In this document: positions 18,955-28,575 of the stretch, piece after piece | Position numbering within the stretch: the first letter of the stretch is position 1 | Layout of the letters: every line of letters begins with the position of its first letter | Origin: UBA11986 sp031402435 | GTDB lineage: Bacteria > Bacteroidota > Ignavibacteria > UBA10030 > UBA6906 | Length of the DNA stretch: 64,000 bases | Assembly (NCBI GenBank): GCA_031402435.1 | Contig: JANNSJ010000045.1 | Location: forward strand, 1-64,000 | Reading direction: 5' to 3' | Translations under genes and position numbers: made by a program | Notes under the pieces: generated by a model | The model's input: the letters and a program-made list of their open reading frames with translations, nothing else | Database searches by the model: none | Told to the model about the DNA's origin: nothing

Positions 18955-20508
18955 ATGGCAAAGGCGGTCTTATTGTTGTCGTCCATATGGATGGTCTCAG
19001 TTGCGTATGCCGGGATGCCATCCGACACGGTGGTCGTTGCACATGTCGGCCCCTTCACTATTACCTCTCGCGATCTGCTCGACAGTTATGAATTCGGCCC
19101 GGCGTTCGTCAAGCGGTTATCGGATCCGCTCCGCATGCACCTCAGCTATATGATCTACGAACGGCTGCTCGCACTCGAAGCCGGACGTCTTCGGTATGAC
19201 ACGACCGTGTTTGTTCACGATCGAGTGTCGGCGTTGGAAGAGGACCTCACCGTTGATGAGTTGTACAAGGATAAAATCCTCTCGCAGGTACATCTTGGCG
19301 AGGATGAAGTTGAGGCGGGTGTGCGAAAGGCTAAGGTGAATATCCGCCTGCGTTGGATTTACGCAAAGACGCTGGCCGATGCTAAGAAGGTCAACGCACA
19401 GATGAAAGCAGGAAGCGCGTTTGACACACTGTTCGCTCGTCAACGAAATCTTTCTGACAGTTCCGGGGAACACTCGCTTGAAACAACGCTGCTGGATCTT
19501 GAATCCGATAATCCTGAATTTGCAAAGAGCATTGCGGGATTACGGGTCAAACAAGTCTCTCCCCCCATCAAGGGTTCGGATGGATTTTATGTCGTTAACA
19601 TTGATCAGGTCTGGCAGAATCCCTTGACGACAGAAACAGAATACACAACACTCAAAGACCACGCCGTAAAAACACTGACAACGTCCAAGGCGGATGCGCT
19701 CGGTGGAGAGTTTGTGAAAGAGAAGATGAAGTCGATCAATCCGATCATCAAGGCGGAAGGATTCAACATCATCCGGGCGTACATGGCGGAGAAAGGTCTC
19801 TCCTGTGATACGCAGATGAAATGGGATATTCCCTCGACATTCATGACAGAAGCCGGCCCGCTTCCGATCTCATCATCGGGGAAATTGCTGAGCAAACCAT
19901 TGGTAACCTTCGGCAGTCAAACGTTGACTGTGCGTGATTACCTTCGCTGGTTCGACATACGTCAGTTTCAATTGAAGACGAGTTCCCCGGGCGCGTTCAA
20001 TTCGAGCGTGAAGAAGACAATCTGGAAGATGGTGCAGGATAAGCAACTGAGCCAGGAAGCATACTCGCTCGGCCTTGATCGTCGCGGCGCTGTGCAGCAT
20101 GAGAAGAGAAAGTGGGAAGGCAAGTTGCTGTATCTTGCGGGTCGTTCGCATGTCGCGCGAACAGTTGCACTTTCTGATTCGGCAGTCAAGAATGAGTATA
20201 CCGCCCACAGACAACGTTATCGCGATGCCTCCGGGAAAGCGATGAATTTTGATCAGGCGAAGGAACAGATCAAGCTCGACCTGTACTATTCGGGGGAGTC
20301 AAAGGCATTGCTGAGAACACTTCAGAGACTTCAGAAGGAGTTTCCCGTTACAACCAATGACGAGGCAGTCCGGAGCTTGTCGGCAGCAGTGTTGAAGGAA
20401 ACCAGCCCGATTGACGTCATCTTCTACAAGCCTGGCGGTACGTTTCCACGTGTTGCGTTTCCAAGTATTGATGAACGTTGGCACTCCTTTCCACCCACAC
20501 TACGGTGA
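18955..20508 (+). CDS. Periplasmic peptidyl-prolyl isomerase (PpiC/SurA-like)
   Basis: 517 residues from the ATG at 18955, which gives a signal peptide (LLLSSIWMVSVAYAG); longer upstream readings would overlap the permease gene. An SurA-like N-terminal region (VAHVGPFTITSRDLLDSYEF) is followed by a parvulin-like domain at about 110-225 (LRWIYAKTLADAKKVNAQMK, FAKSIAGLRVKQVSPPIKG, DGFYVVNIDQVW). Such chaperones help outer-membrane proteins fold. Its place between sugar permeases and glycosidases suggests it assists the exported proteins of this operon. Confidence 0.78.
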   Translation: MAKAVLLLSSIWMVSVAYAGMPSDTVVVAHVGPFTITSRDLLDSYEFGPAFVKRLSDPLRMHLSYMIYERLLALEAGRLRYDTTVFVHDRVSALEEDLTVDELYKDKILSQVHLGEDEVEAGVRKAKVNIRLRWIYAKTLADAKKVNAQMKAGSAFDTLFARQRNLSDSSGEHSLETTLLDLESDNPEFAKSIAGLRVKQVSPPIKGSDGFYVVNIDQVWQNPLTTETEYTTLKDHAVKTLTTSKADALGGEFVKEKMKSINPIIKAEGFNIIRAYMAEKGLSCDTQMKWDIPSTFMTEAGPLPISSSGKLLSKPLVTFGSQTLTVRDYLRWFDIRQFQLKTSSPGAFNSSVKKTIWKMVQDKQLSQEAYSLGLDRRGAVQHEKRKWEGKLLYLAGRSHVARTVALSDSAVKNEYTAHRQRYRDASGKAMNFDQAKEQIKLDLYYSGESKALLRTLQRLQKEFPVTTNDEAVRSLSAAVLKETSPIDVIFYKPGGTFPRVAFPSIDERWHSFPPTLR

Positions 20509-20510
20509 GC

Positions 20511-22805
20511 ATGCTGTCATATACATATCCAGTCTCTTCTCTCTTTACGGGATCAAGTCTCGGGAATCGTTTCGCGTTCGCACAGCTTGATGAACTGACA
20601 AACATCGTCGGGTTGTGGAGTTCGACGGACAATCAGTTCTATCTTGGTGAATGGAAGATTGAGATTGTTGTGAATGGCGAACCGTTGATTGCGACGGAAA
20701 CAGTGTTTCGTCCTCATTCGCAAACAACAGTGTTGAAGAGTGGCCTTGTGAACGTAGAGATGGAATTTCTCTTGCCGTTTGCCGTTGATGATTGCCGGGA
20801 TTACGATGAGAGCCTTCGTGCGGGAATAATGCTCCTGCGATTCAAGAACAACGGACCCGACAAAGCAACGTTTACAGTAAAACACTCGCTGGTGCTTCCG
20901 GCAATTCCATCCGACAAATTCACAAAGAAGCCGCCCGAAGATCAGACAAAGAAACTCGTAGGCATAAAACAGGCAGGACGCTCGTTTGAGATTACGACGA
21001 ACGGCAATGCGAATGAAGCAAGAATCTTCTGGTCAGACCAGACCGCCCATCGCTCAACGTCTGATGAACGCTCGTTGCACATTGAATACGAGTTTGGAGT
21101 GGCGCCAAAGCAGAATCTCGAAGAACCCTTTGTCTTTGCATTCTCACCGAAGGGAATAAAGCAGGCATATGTCACACTGCAGCACTGTCAGGATACTGCA
21201 GCCATTGTTGAATGGACGCATGAACAATTCGATGAACTTCTTTCCCGCACTGAGATTGTCACACCGGAACCGGTCATCAACCGCGGATTGCAATGGGCAA
21301 AGGTGAACACCGCGCGGGTACAACACCAGTATCGCATCGGTGAAGGATTCACAAATGACCCGCCGCAGGATATCATTGTTGTCCGCGACGCCGGCTGGTA
21401 TTTGCTGGGTTCGGATTATATAACGCCATCGTTTTCACGCGGATTGCTGGATCTCGTGGAGAAATATACATTTCATCCGGAGGGCAAACTCACGGAGTTC
21501 ATTCGGGCGAATGAAGAGACTCCGGAATTGCATGATTACAAACTCAACATCAATGATGATACGCCATTGTACGTGTACGGGCTGTATCATCACGCAATGA
21601 CATGCGGGGATGAATCGTTTCTACGGCACGCATATCCGTTGATGAAGCGTGCTTGCGATTACATTCTCTCACAGGTACAGGATGGGTTTGTTCGCTGCCT
21701 TGCGGATGGGACAAATGTCTGGGGAATTTGCAGTTGGCGCAATATCATCGACAACTACAATCTTACGGGCGCTGTTACAGAAATCAATGCGGAGTGTTAT
21801 TATGCGCTGCGGCTTCTTGCCAATGTTGCCTCGAAACTAGGCAACGATGCCGATGCCCAGTTCTACAATAAGTCAGCAGTGGACTTGAAGCAAGCTATCA
21901 ACACGACACTCGTTTCCGAAAAGACAGGCCTGTACTTGCTGAATCTTGACAACAAAGGCGTTCGTCATCATGACGTTACGGGCGATTTGATTTTTCCCGT
22001 GATGTTTGATGTCGCAGAAGGCGAAATGCGCAAACGCATTCTCGAACGACTCGCAGGCGAAGAATTCTGGACGCCATACGGCACGCGTACAGTAAGCCCG
22101 AAGGAAGTAAACTACGACCCCGACTTTGGTTATCAACTCACCGGTGGTGTCTGGCACAATCTGACTGCATGGACAGCGTATTGTTTGCGAGGGGAACAGC
22201 CAGAAAAGCTTGTTGAGGGATTGTTGAACACGTACCGGTTGAGCGAAATGGAAAAACCTGTGGATTTTGTAAACGTCGTGCCGGGAGAATTTCCCGAACG
22301 CTTGCACGGAGAAACATTCGAGAGCCGCGGCATGACGATGAGTCCGTGGATGCCGCCCACGTACTTGTGGCTTGGTGTGGAAGGATTGTTGGGTGTAAAG
22401 CCGACACTTGACGGGTTGGAAATCAATCCTGCGATCCCATCAGCATGGAAGTGGATTGCAGTGAATCGTCTTCTGTATCAAGGCAAACAGGTCAGCGCAT
22501 TCCTGCACGAGAGGATCTTGTACTCAACGCATGGTATTCAAAGTACTCATAAGACAAAAGTAGGAACGCTTGTGAATACTGCGTCGAATAATCCGGGCAT
22601 CTTCACGCTCGGTCTCGCGCTTGGTGATGAGACCGTGCTGTTCGTCGCTGCTGATGCGAATGTAACCGGACGCGTGATGATTGAACATGCACAAGGAGCG
22701 AAATGGCAGGAGGTGGTATTGAAGGCCGGTGAGGCGTTACTGTTCAAGTTTCCTAATGCCACGGGCCCCGCTCGTAAAGCGAAGGGAGCGGTTGCATCCA
22801 CGTGA
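20511..22805 (+). CDS. Six-hairpin glycosidase-like protein, cytoplasmic
   Basis: 764 residues from the ATG at 20511, two bases after the preceding stop; no signal peptide. An N-terminal beta-sandwich (to about 270) leads into an alpha/alpha-barrel: VRDAGWYLLGSDYITPSFSR, NINDDTPLYVYGLYHHAM, CSWRNIIDNYNLTGAVTEIN, and a late GVWHNLTAWTAYCLRGEQ. The end (PPTYLWLGVEGLLGVKPTLD, GLEINPAIPSAWKW) is like the closing domain of GH94/GH65/amylo-1,6-glucosidase-type enzymes. Asp/Glu candidates lie in DAGW, NDDTP and TEINAE. A cytoplasmic oligosaccharide hydrolase or phosphorylase is inferred; family and substrate unresolved. Confidence 0.7.
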   Translation: MLSYTYPVSSLFTGSSLGNRFAFAQLDELTNIVGLWSSTDNQFYLGEWKIEIVVNGEPLIATETVFRPHSQTTVLKSGLVNVEMEFLLPFAVDDCRDYDESLRAGIMLLRFKNNGPDKATFTVKHSLVLPAIPSDKFTKKPPEDQTKKLVGIKQAGRSFEITTNGNANEARIFWSDQTAHRSTSDERSLHIEYEFGVAPKQNLEEPFVFAFSPKGIKQAYVTLQHCQDTAAIVEWTHEQFDELLSRTEIVTPEPVINRGLQWAKVNTARVQHQYRIGEGFTNDPPQDIIVVRDAGWYLLGSDYITPSFSRGLLDLVEKYTFHPEGKLTEFIRANEETPELHDYKLNINDDTPLYVYGLYHHAMTCGDESFLRHAYPLMKRACDYILSQVQDGFVRCLADGTNVWGICSWRNIIDNYNLTGAVTEINAECYYALRLLANVASKLGNDADAQFYNKSAVDLKQAINTTLVSEKTGLYLLNLDNKGVRHHDVTGDLIFPVMFDVAEGEMRKRILERLAGEEFWTPYGTRTVSPKEVNYDPDFGYQLTGGVWHNLTAWTAYCLRGEQPEKLVEGLLNTYRLSEMEKPVDFVNVVPGEFPERLHGETFESRGMTMSPWMPPTYLWLGVEGLLGVKPTLDGLEINPAIPSAWKWIAVNRLLYQGKQVSAFLHERILYSTHGIQSTHKTKVGTLVNTASNNPGIFTLGLALGDETVLFVAADANVTGRVMIEHAQGAKWQEVVLKAGEALLFKFPNATGPARKAKGAVAST

Positions 22806-25354
22806 TTCGATTCTTCATCATTGTATGCTGCGTTGTTGCTGCGACTGCAGTTGGGCAAACGAATTCCCCTGATCCGCTCTCGTACTTTTTCGACGGCAAG
22901 TATGGACAGGTTGAAGTCGGCGGAAGATTTGTCGGGGCGGAATTTCATCGCAGCCATCCCTTACCGTCCCGTATCAGCTTTTACTATCCGGTGGCGAACA
23001 GTATTGATGTGAGTACGGATTACTGGAGGCGCGAGGTTTCGCAGCCTATGGTTGTCGGTATTCAGACGGATAACGGAGCGAAGCGCTGGTTGGGAAGGGA
23101 ACCGTGGGCGTATACGCTCAGCCCGCACAGGGTGAAGTTCGAGTTGGATGAAGGCGGCGTGAAATATGCGATGAGTTACGATTTCTGTTTGAATGAACCG
23201 GCGATGGTTTTTGTTCTAAAGATAAAGAACGCTTCAGCAAAACCTGCAACGATTTCTGCGTACACTCATCTGAGGTTCGTACTTCGGACGTGCCAAACAT
23301 TTGGCCGAAAAGATTCCGCATTAACAGAATTCGATGCGTCGAACAACGCACTCCTTGCGTATTTTGATGACCCCGACACCCGGCAGGCAACCTGCTTTGT
23401 GCAGAATGTCGGAGCAACGCCCGCACAATGGACGACGAGCAGTAACGAACTTGTTGTCTCAGACTCCGGTACCTCAGGTTGGATAACCTCAGCCGCAAAA
23501 CTTCAAGGAACAACATTCCCTTCCGGTCGCAAAGGAGTTGCTGTAGCGGCATTTGTCTATGAACGAACACTCCAGCCGAATGATTCACTTGAAGTTGTGC
23601 AGGTCATTGGCAGTTGTCGAAAAGCTGAAGTGAAAGAGAAGTTGAATCTTCTCAAAACTGCATGGCGCAATGAGGTAACAGCATACGATGGTTTTGTTCG
23701 TCAGAAGGCACAGGAGGAAGCATCGTTTACAACAGGTGATGAGTGGTTGGATAGATCGTCAGCATGGTCCCGTGGAATTCTTGCAACAAATGCTCATTAT
23801 CTCGATGGAAAAGTGGTACCAATGCCATGTCCGGCAGAGTACAATTTCTTCTTTACACATGATCTTCTTCTCACCAATCTTGGTGCGGTAAATTTCGATT
23901 TGGCAAGAGTGAAGCGCGATCTGCTTTATGTTGCTTCGCTGTCAAAGGACAAGATCATCCCTCATGCCTACTATTGGAGGGATGACGGTTTCAAAACGGA
24001 ATACTGTACACCGGATAACTGGAATCATCTCTGGTTCATCCTGCTTGCCGGAAGCTATCTTCGCCATTCGATGGACGACTCCACAAGTCGAATCCTGCTT
24101 CCGCTCGTGCGCAAGAGCGTCGAAGAGGTTCTCAAGCAAAGGAAACAGGACAATCTTATGTACGGTTTCCGGCCAGATTGGTGGGACCTCGGGCACGTGG
24201 AGGGTCCGAGAGCATACCTTACCATCCTGACTATCCGTGCGTTGAGAGAGTACCTCTTCATTAATTCTGCGCTTGGTCAGTTCCCATCTTCCCTCATCCA
24301 GTATGAGCGCCTTGCGGATTCGATGCAGACGGCGTTAGGCAATCGACTATGGAATGAACAGTCAAACTTTCTCATGGACAGCAACGGAAGCACACCTGAT
24401 CCGCACTATTATATGGGATCACTGCTTGCCCCGGTGTTTGGGATGTTGGATGAAAGGAAGGCTGGCGAGTTGGTGCAGACAGCAGGCCGGGAACTTCTTG
24501 ACGAACGAATCGGAGTGCGCGCAGCAATGCCACCCGATTTCCATACGAAGGAGTCGATTGCATTCTATAAGTTCGCCGGAGATGAAGCCGGGCAGCCGTA
24601 TTATTACATCAACGGCGGTGTGTGGCCACACAACAACGCGTGGTATGCCCTTGCATTGAAGAGTGTCGGAAAGGTTGATGAGGCTGCTGAGTTCGTGAAA
24701 AGAGCCATGACCCTCGATGGGATCGCCAACAGTCCGATGGGCATACCCGCGATGTATGAGTATCGCTATTCGGATCCATCGTCAGCGGAGTTCGGCAAGA
24801 TTGATAAACCATCCTTTCTCTGGGCTGGCGGATTTTATCTTTACACGCTCTACCATTTATTCGGTGTTCAGGAGAATGAGTGGAATGCTTCCATCGCTGG
24901 GCCTCTCCCTACGGCAACCCCAGCGGCGAAGTACTCTTTTGCATTCGGTGACATGAAACTCGTCAATGTTCATGGAAAAGGGAATCGGCTGCGGGCTGCG
25001 TCTGTAGATGGAAAAGAGATTCGATCTCTTGTCCTGCCGTTGGAAAGGGCGGGAGGCAAGAGCGTAAGTATTGAATTCGGCACTTCTGACCGGCCGTACC
25101 TCGAACGAGTGAATGCCCGGCTTCACTCTGCCAGATTCGATGCTGCGAAGAAATCATTGTTGCTCAATGTGTCATCCTTCAAAGGTCACAACACAGTCGT
25201 GTCGATTGTGGTTTTGAAAGCTCCGAAGAAGGTGTTGCTCGATGGACGAACACAAAGCAAGTACACAGTCCGGACTGAGAAGGATGGGGCAAAAGCGCTG
25301 ACCATCAGCTTCAGTGGTTCCAACAAACGCCAAAGTCTTGAAATAGTATTCTAA
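22802..25354 (+). CDS. Exported six-hairpin glycosidase-like protein
   Basis: 850 residues; the start overlaps the previous stop by 4 bases and opens a signal peptide (FFIIVCCVVAATAVGQ). An N-terminal beta domain (to about 310) is followed by an alpha/alpha-barrel: MPCPAEYNFFFTHDLLLTNL, FRPDWWDLGHVEGPRAYLTI, YYYINGGVWPHNNAWYALAL and PSFLWAGGFYLYTLYHLFG. The layout resembles amylo-1,6-glucosidase-like and GH-94/63-like proteins. Acidic candidates are in PAEYN, THD and WDLGHVEG. Likely periplasmic trimming of imported glycans before ABC uptake. Confidence 0.7.
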   Translation: MIRFFIIVCCVVAATAVGQTNSPDPLSYFFDGKYGQVEVGGRFVGAEFHRSHPLPSRISFYYPVANSIDVSTDYWRREVSQPMVVGIQTDNGAKRWLGREPWAYTLSPHRVKFELDEGGVKYAMSYDFCLNEPAMVFVLKIKNASAKPATISAYTHLRFVLRTCQTFGRKDSALTEFDASNNALLAYFDDPDTRQATCFVQNVGATPAQWTTSSNELVVSDSGTSGWITSAAKLQGTTFPSGRKGVAVAAFVYERTLQPNDSLEVVQVIGSCRKAEVKEKLNLLKTAWRNEVTAYDGFVRQKAQEEASFTTGDEWLDRSSAWSRGILATNAHYLDGKVVPMPCPAEYNFFFTHDLLLTNLGAVNFDLARVKRDLLYVASLSKDKIIPHAYYWRDDGFKTEYCTPDNWNHLWFILLAGSYLRHSMDDSTSRILLPLVRKSVEEVLKQRKQDNLMYGFRPDWWDLGHVEGPRAYLTILTIRALREYLFINSALGQFPSSLIQYERLADSMQTALGNRLWNEQSNFLMDSNGSTPDPHYYMGSLLAPVFGMLDERKAGELVQTAGRELLDERIGVRAAMPPDFHTKESIAFYKFAGDEAGQPYYYINGGVWPHNNAWYALALKSVGKVDEAAEFVKRAMTLDGIANSPMGIPAMYEYRYSDPSSAEFGKIDKPSFLWAGGFYLYTLYHLFGVQENEWNASIAGPLPTATPAAKYSFAFGDMKLVNVHGKGNRLRAASVDGKEIRSLVLPLERAGGKSVSIEFGTSDRPYLERVNARLHSARFDAAKKSLLLNVSSFKGHNTVVSIVVLKAPKKVLLDGRTQSKYTVRTEKDGAKALTISFSGSNKRQSLEIVF

Positions 25355-25355
25355 A

Positions 25356-26372
25356 ATGAGAGTGGCACAGTTTGAAAAAGCAAATACACTCAACGTCATC
25401 AACAAGCCGCTTCGTGTATTGAATAAGGGCGAGGTGCTCGTCAAAGTGGAAGCGTGCGGAGTTTGCGGGACCGACGTTCACATTGTCGATGGAACATCGA
25501 GATCGACACCGCCTGTTGTGCTTGGCCATGAGTATGCAGGAATTGTGACAGATGTTGCGAAAGGAACAACAGGTGTGACTGTTGGACAACATGTGGGAGT
25601 GGATCCCAACATTTCGTGTGGCACGTGTTTCTATTGTCGCCGTGGCCTTGTCCATCTCTGTTCGAATCTCCGTGCGCTTGGCGTTGACCTCGACGGCGGG
25701 ATGGCGGAATACAGCATCGTGCCTTTCAAGCAGACATACGCGCTACCGCAGGATATGTTGTCCGAGTTGAGCGTATTCATCGAACCAGTCTCGTGCGCAA
25801 TTCATGGCATCGATCTTGCAAGAATCCGATCCGGAGATACGGTTGTCATTCTCGGGGGAGGGACGATTGGTCTGATCATGTTGCAGCTTGCACGGAACGC
25901 CGGCGCAGCCCGCCTTATCATTATTGAACCGCTCGAACACAAGCGGGCCATTGCTCACGAGTTAGGCGCCGACTTTGTTCTCGATCCGCAAACGACGGAC
26001 ATTCAATCGATGATTTTCGATCTTACTCACGTTGGTGCAGATGTAGTGATCGAGTGTGTTGGCAGGCCCCAAACGGCTGAGCTGGCCATTGAGCTTGTTC
26101 GCCGCGGTGGACTCGTTGAGTTTTTCGGTGTTTGCCCGATTGGCGAGAAGATTGCCATCGAGCCGAATGCTGTGTACTTCAAAGAACTGACCATTGTCGG
26201 CTCGTACGTCAACCCGCATACATTCGACCGATCGATTGCAATGTTACAATCCGGAAGAGTGCGTATCGACAAGTTCCAGATCCACAAATTTCCACTCGAT
26301 GGAGTGCATGAAGCATTGCGTTATCAGCGCGAGGGGAAAACGATCAAGAGTATTATCCAACCAAACGCATGA
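25356..26372 (+). CDS. Zinc-dependent medium-chain dehydrogenase
   Basis: 338 residues. The catalytic zinc region reads ACGVCGTDVHIVDG with GHEYAG downstream; a structural-zinc lobe has four cysteines in CGTCFYCRRGLVHLC; the NAD(P) site is VILGGGTIGLIMLQLARNAG. This is the sorbitol/threonine dehydrogenase branch of the MDR superfamily. It starts one base after the glycosidase stop, and the next gene may begin at its stop, so it likely oxidises a sugar or polyol released by the operon's enzymes. Confidence 0.88.
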   Translation: MRVAQFEKANTLNVINKPLRVLNKGEVLVKVEACGVCGTDVHIVDGTSRSTPPVVLGHEYAGIVTDVAKGTTGVTVGQHVGVDPNISCGTCFYCRRGLVHLCSNLRALGVDLDGGMAEYSIVPFKQTYALPQDMLSELSVFIEPVSCAIHGIDLARIRSGDTVVILGGGTIGLIMLQLARNAGAARLIIIEPLEHKRAIAHELGADFVLDPQTTDIQSMIFDLTHVGADVVIECVGRPQTAELAIELVRRGGLVEFFGVCPIGEKIAIEPNAVYFKELTIVGSYVNPHTFDRSIAMLQSGRVRIDKFQIHKFPLDGVHEALRYQREGKTIKSIIQPNA

Positions 26373-26441
26373 ACCAACGAACTATTGTTCATCAAACGAA
26401 CTCATCCCCCAGCGAATGTCGTCCAATTAGCCTGACGACGA

Positions 26442-26527
26442 GTCATTGCGAGCGGAGTGAAGCAATCTCACTTTTGAATAGAGGGCAAGAAACGGGATTG
26501 CTTCGTCGCTACGCTTCTCGCAATGAC
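26442..26527. repeat. Palindromic repeat of the GTCATTGCGAG...CTCGCAATGAC family
   Basis: The left arm GTCATTGCGAGCGGAGTGAA pairs with a right arm ending CGCTTCTCGCAATGAC; inside, GAAGCAATCTC faces GGGATTGCTTC. Related copies occur at 36527, 38239 and 51835. Here it lies between the dehydrogenase gene and the signal peptide of the next protein. It reads through in that gene's frame (HCERSEAIS ... YASRND). Confidence 0.9.
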
Positions 26528-26584
26528 CAAGAGTGTGTGGCGGCGAGCCGTGCGTCGCAAGTTAGCCGAGTTCACACGTTTGTC

Positions 26585-28003
26585 TTGAAGACGGCCTCCG
26601 TTCTCATATTCGTCATCGTCGCATCGGTTTCTGCCCTGTGCCAGCAAAGTTCATCTCTCGTCAACTTCAGCCACCTTGAACATCTGACCGAGCGCATTCC
26701 GTTTGCGGACGACACGGTTAGCATCGTGCACGTCTATGCCAACTATCCCGACTATCATTGGGTTGATGCAAAGGAATCCGGACCGGAGGGAGTTGCGTGT
26801 GTCGATGATGCAGGACGTGCTGCAGTTGTTTACCTGCGCCACTACGAGCTGACGAAAGATCTCCGGAGCCTGTCTCAAGCGAAAGAACTTCTCAAGTTTG
26901 TCCTCAACATGCATGCGGATGACGGCGAGTTTTACAACTTCGTTCATGCCGATCGTTCCATCAACAAGGATGGAAAGACAAGTTTCAAGTCGTTTGGCTG
27001 GTGGGCAAGCCGGGGAGTATGGTGCATGGCGTTGGGGTATCGTGTACTTCGTTCGGTTGATTCAGCATTTGCCCTCCGATTACAGCAAGGCGTTGAGAAG
27101 TCGTTGCCGCATGTTGAGAAGTTGCTGACGAAGTATGGCACATATCAGACGATGCAAGGATACCGCGTTCCGCAATGGCTGATGTACGAGTCTGCTGCAG
27201 ATGCGACAACAGAGCTGTTGTTGGGATTGAACGAGTATTATGCCGCCACACGTAGTAAGAAGGTAAGGGGACTCATTGAAAAGCTTGCCGATGGTGTAAT
27301 GTCGATGCAGGATGGCGACATCAAGACTTTCCCGTACGGACTTCATCGCTCCTGGCAAACGGTCTGGCACATGTGGGGGAATGGACAAACGCAGGCGCTT
27401 GCCCAAGCCGGAACGATGCTGAAGAACAAGAAGATGATCGCATCCGCCGAACGAGAAGCGAAGGGTTGGTACAGCCGTCTGTTGATTCAGGGCTTCCTGA
27501 AGGAAATGGATGTCGCTACTCCCGAGAAAAAGCTGGAGTACGAACAGATTGCTTATGCTATGCGTCCAATGATTATCGGATTGATCAGGCTCTACGAGGC
27601 AACGGGGAAGACGGAGTACCTGAAGATGGCGGGACTTGCAGGCTCGTGGTTCTTCGGCAACAATGCTGCACATGAGCAGATGTACGACCCGGTGACGGGC
27701 CGTGGCTATGACGGTATCAAAGATTCAGTCACGATTAACAGAAACTCCGGCGCCGAATCCACGATTGAGGCATTACATTCACTCGTTGAGCTTGAGCGGT
27801 ATCCCGTTGCGATGAAGTTATTGAACTATCGCCGCGTCCGTAGCGGCCAGTCTGCGAACTCTCTGTATGCCGTGTTTGTCCGAAGGACTCCATACGGAGA
27901 GAATTCACAGAGCGATGAGTTGACACTTGTGCTCGACTTGAAGAGATCGAAGGTGGTTGTGTTGGAGGGGGAGGAGAGTAGGAAGTATGGTACTGGGAAA
28001 TGA
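26585..28003 (+). CDS. Exported six-hairpin (alpha/alpha-barrel) protein
   Basis: About 472 residues from a TTG at 26585, chosen because it opens a clean signal peptide (KTASVLIFVIVASVSALCQQ). The frame is open back to an ATG at 26369, but that extension translates a palindromic repeat. Helical-repeat motifs include FKSFGWWASRGVWCMALGYR, GYRVPQWLMYESAADATTEL, HRSWQTVWHMWGNGQTQALA and TINRNSGAESTIEALHSLVE. The fold resembles sugar epimerases or unsaturated-glycoside hydrolases, but I do not recognise the family. It ends the receptor-glycosidase operon. Confidence 0.65.
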   Translation: MKTASVLIFVIVASVSALCQQSSSLVNFSHLEHLTERIPFADDTVSIVHVYANYPDYHWVDAKESGPEGVACVDDAGRAAVVYLRHYELTKDLRSLSQAKELLKFVLNMHADDGEFYNFVHADRSINKDGKTSFKSFGWWASRGVWCMALGYRVLRSVDSAFALRLQQGVEKSLPHVEKLLTKYGTYQTMQGYRVPQWLMYESAADATTELLLGLNEYYAATRSKKVRGLIEKLADGVMSMQDGDIKTFPYGLHRSWQTVWHMWGNGQTQALAQAGTMLKNKKMIASAEREAKGWYSRLLIQGFLKEMDVATPEKKLEYEQIAYAMRPMIIGLIRLYEATGKTEYLKMAGLAGSWFFGNNAAHEQMYDPVTGRGYDGIKDSVTINRNSGAESTIEALHSLVELERYPVAMKLLNYRRVRSGQSANSLYAVFVRRTPYGENSQSDELTLVLDLKRSKVVVLEGEESRKYGTGK

Positions 28004-28034
28004 AGGTATGGGGCCCAGAAAGCCAAGAGCAAGT

Positions 28035-28109
28035 GTATTCCCTAATAATCATATTGCAATAATACGGGTATGACCTTATATTATAGCAACACAAACAAGG
28101 GTATACCCT
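28035..28109 (+). promoter_or_regulatory. Promoter and operator cluster for the mobile mystery A/B pair
   Basis: A promoter-like pair TTGCAA (28054) and TATATT (28077) is spaced by 17 bases. GGGTAT-type half-sites surround it: GTATTCCCTAAT at 28035, CGGGTATGACC within the -35/-10 spacer, and a perfect palindrome AGGGTATACCCT at 28098-28109 ending one base before the start codon. GTATTCCCTAAT at 28035 matches GTATACCCTAAT at 28101 in 11 of 12 bases. Autorepression by the HTH protein is inferred. Confidence 0.6.
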
Positions 28110-28110
28110 A

Positions 28111-28575
28111 ATGGATAAACTCAATAAAAAGCTCCTGGTAGAACAACTCGACAGGAAGTTGGCCAAACTGCACGTCTTGAAGGGGGTTGATGTACCTTCT
28201 AAAGGTTGGATAAACGCGATTAGAACAACACTCAACATGTCTCTGGTGCAGCTTGCAAAGCGGCTCAACAAGACGTCGGTAACCGTGAAAGAAATTGAAG
28301 AGCGGGAACAGAACAAGACCATCACGCTCAAAAAGTTGATTGAAGTAGGCGAAGCGCTCGATCTTCAGTTTGTGTATGGATTCCTACCGAAGGAATCCTC
28401 CATCGAAACGATGATCGACAAGCGGGCTCAACAAGTTGCCCGTGAAATTGTCATGAGGACATCCCACACGATGAAGCTTGAGGAACAGGAAAACAGGGAA
28501 GAGAGGTTGCAGCGGGCAATCAAGGACAGGGCCTACATACTGAAACACGAGATGTCGAAGCATCTATGGGATTAG
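28111..28575 (+). CDS. Mobile mystery protein A (HTH regulator/antitoxin-like)
   Basis: 154 residues. A Cro/C1-type helix-turn-helix sits at about 40-90 (INAIRTTLNMSLVQLAKRLN, SVTVKEIEEREQNKTITLKK, LIEVGEALDLQFVYGFLP). This order and the charged C-terminal tail match the protein called mobile mystery protein A, always found with a Fic-domain partner B. The start is an ATG immediately after the operator palindrome. Its end overlaps the partner's start by 10 bases. Likely a DNA-binding repressor and perhaps antitoxin of the pair. Confidence 0.85.
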   Translation: MDKLNKKLLVEQLDRKLAKLHVLKGVDVPSKGWINAIRTTLNMSLVQLAKRLNKTSVTVKEIEEREQNKTITLKKLIEVGEALDLQFVYGFLPKESSIETMIDKRAQQVAREIVMRTSHTMKLEEQENREERLQRAIKDRAYILKHEMSKHLWD

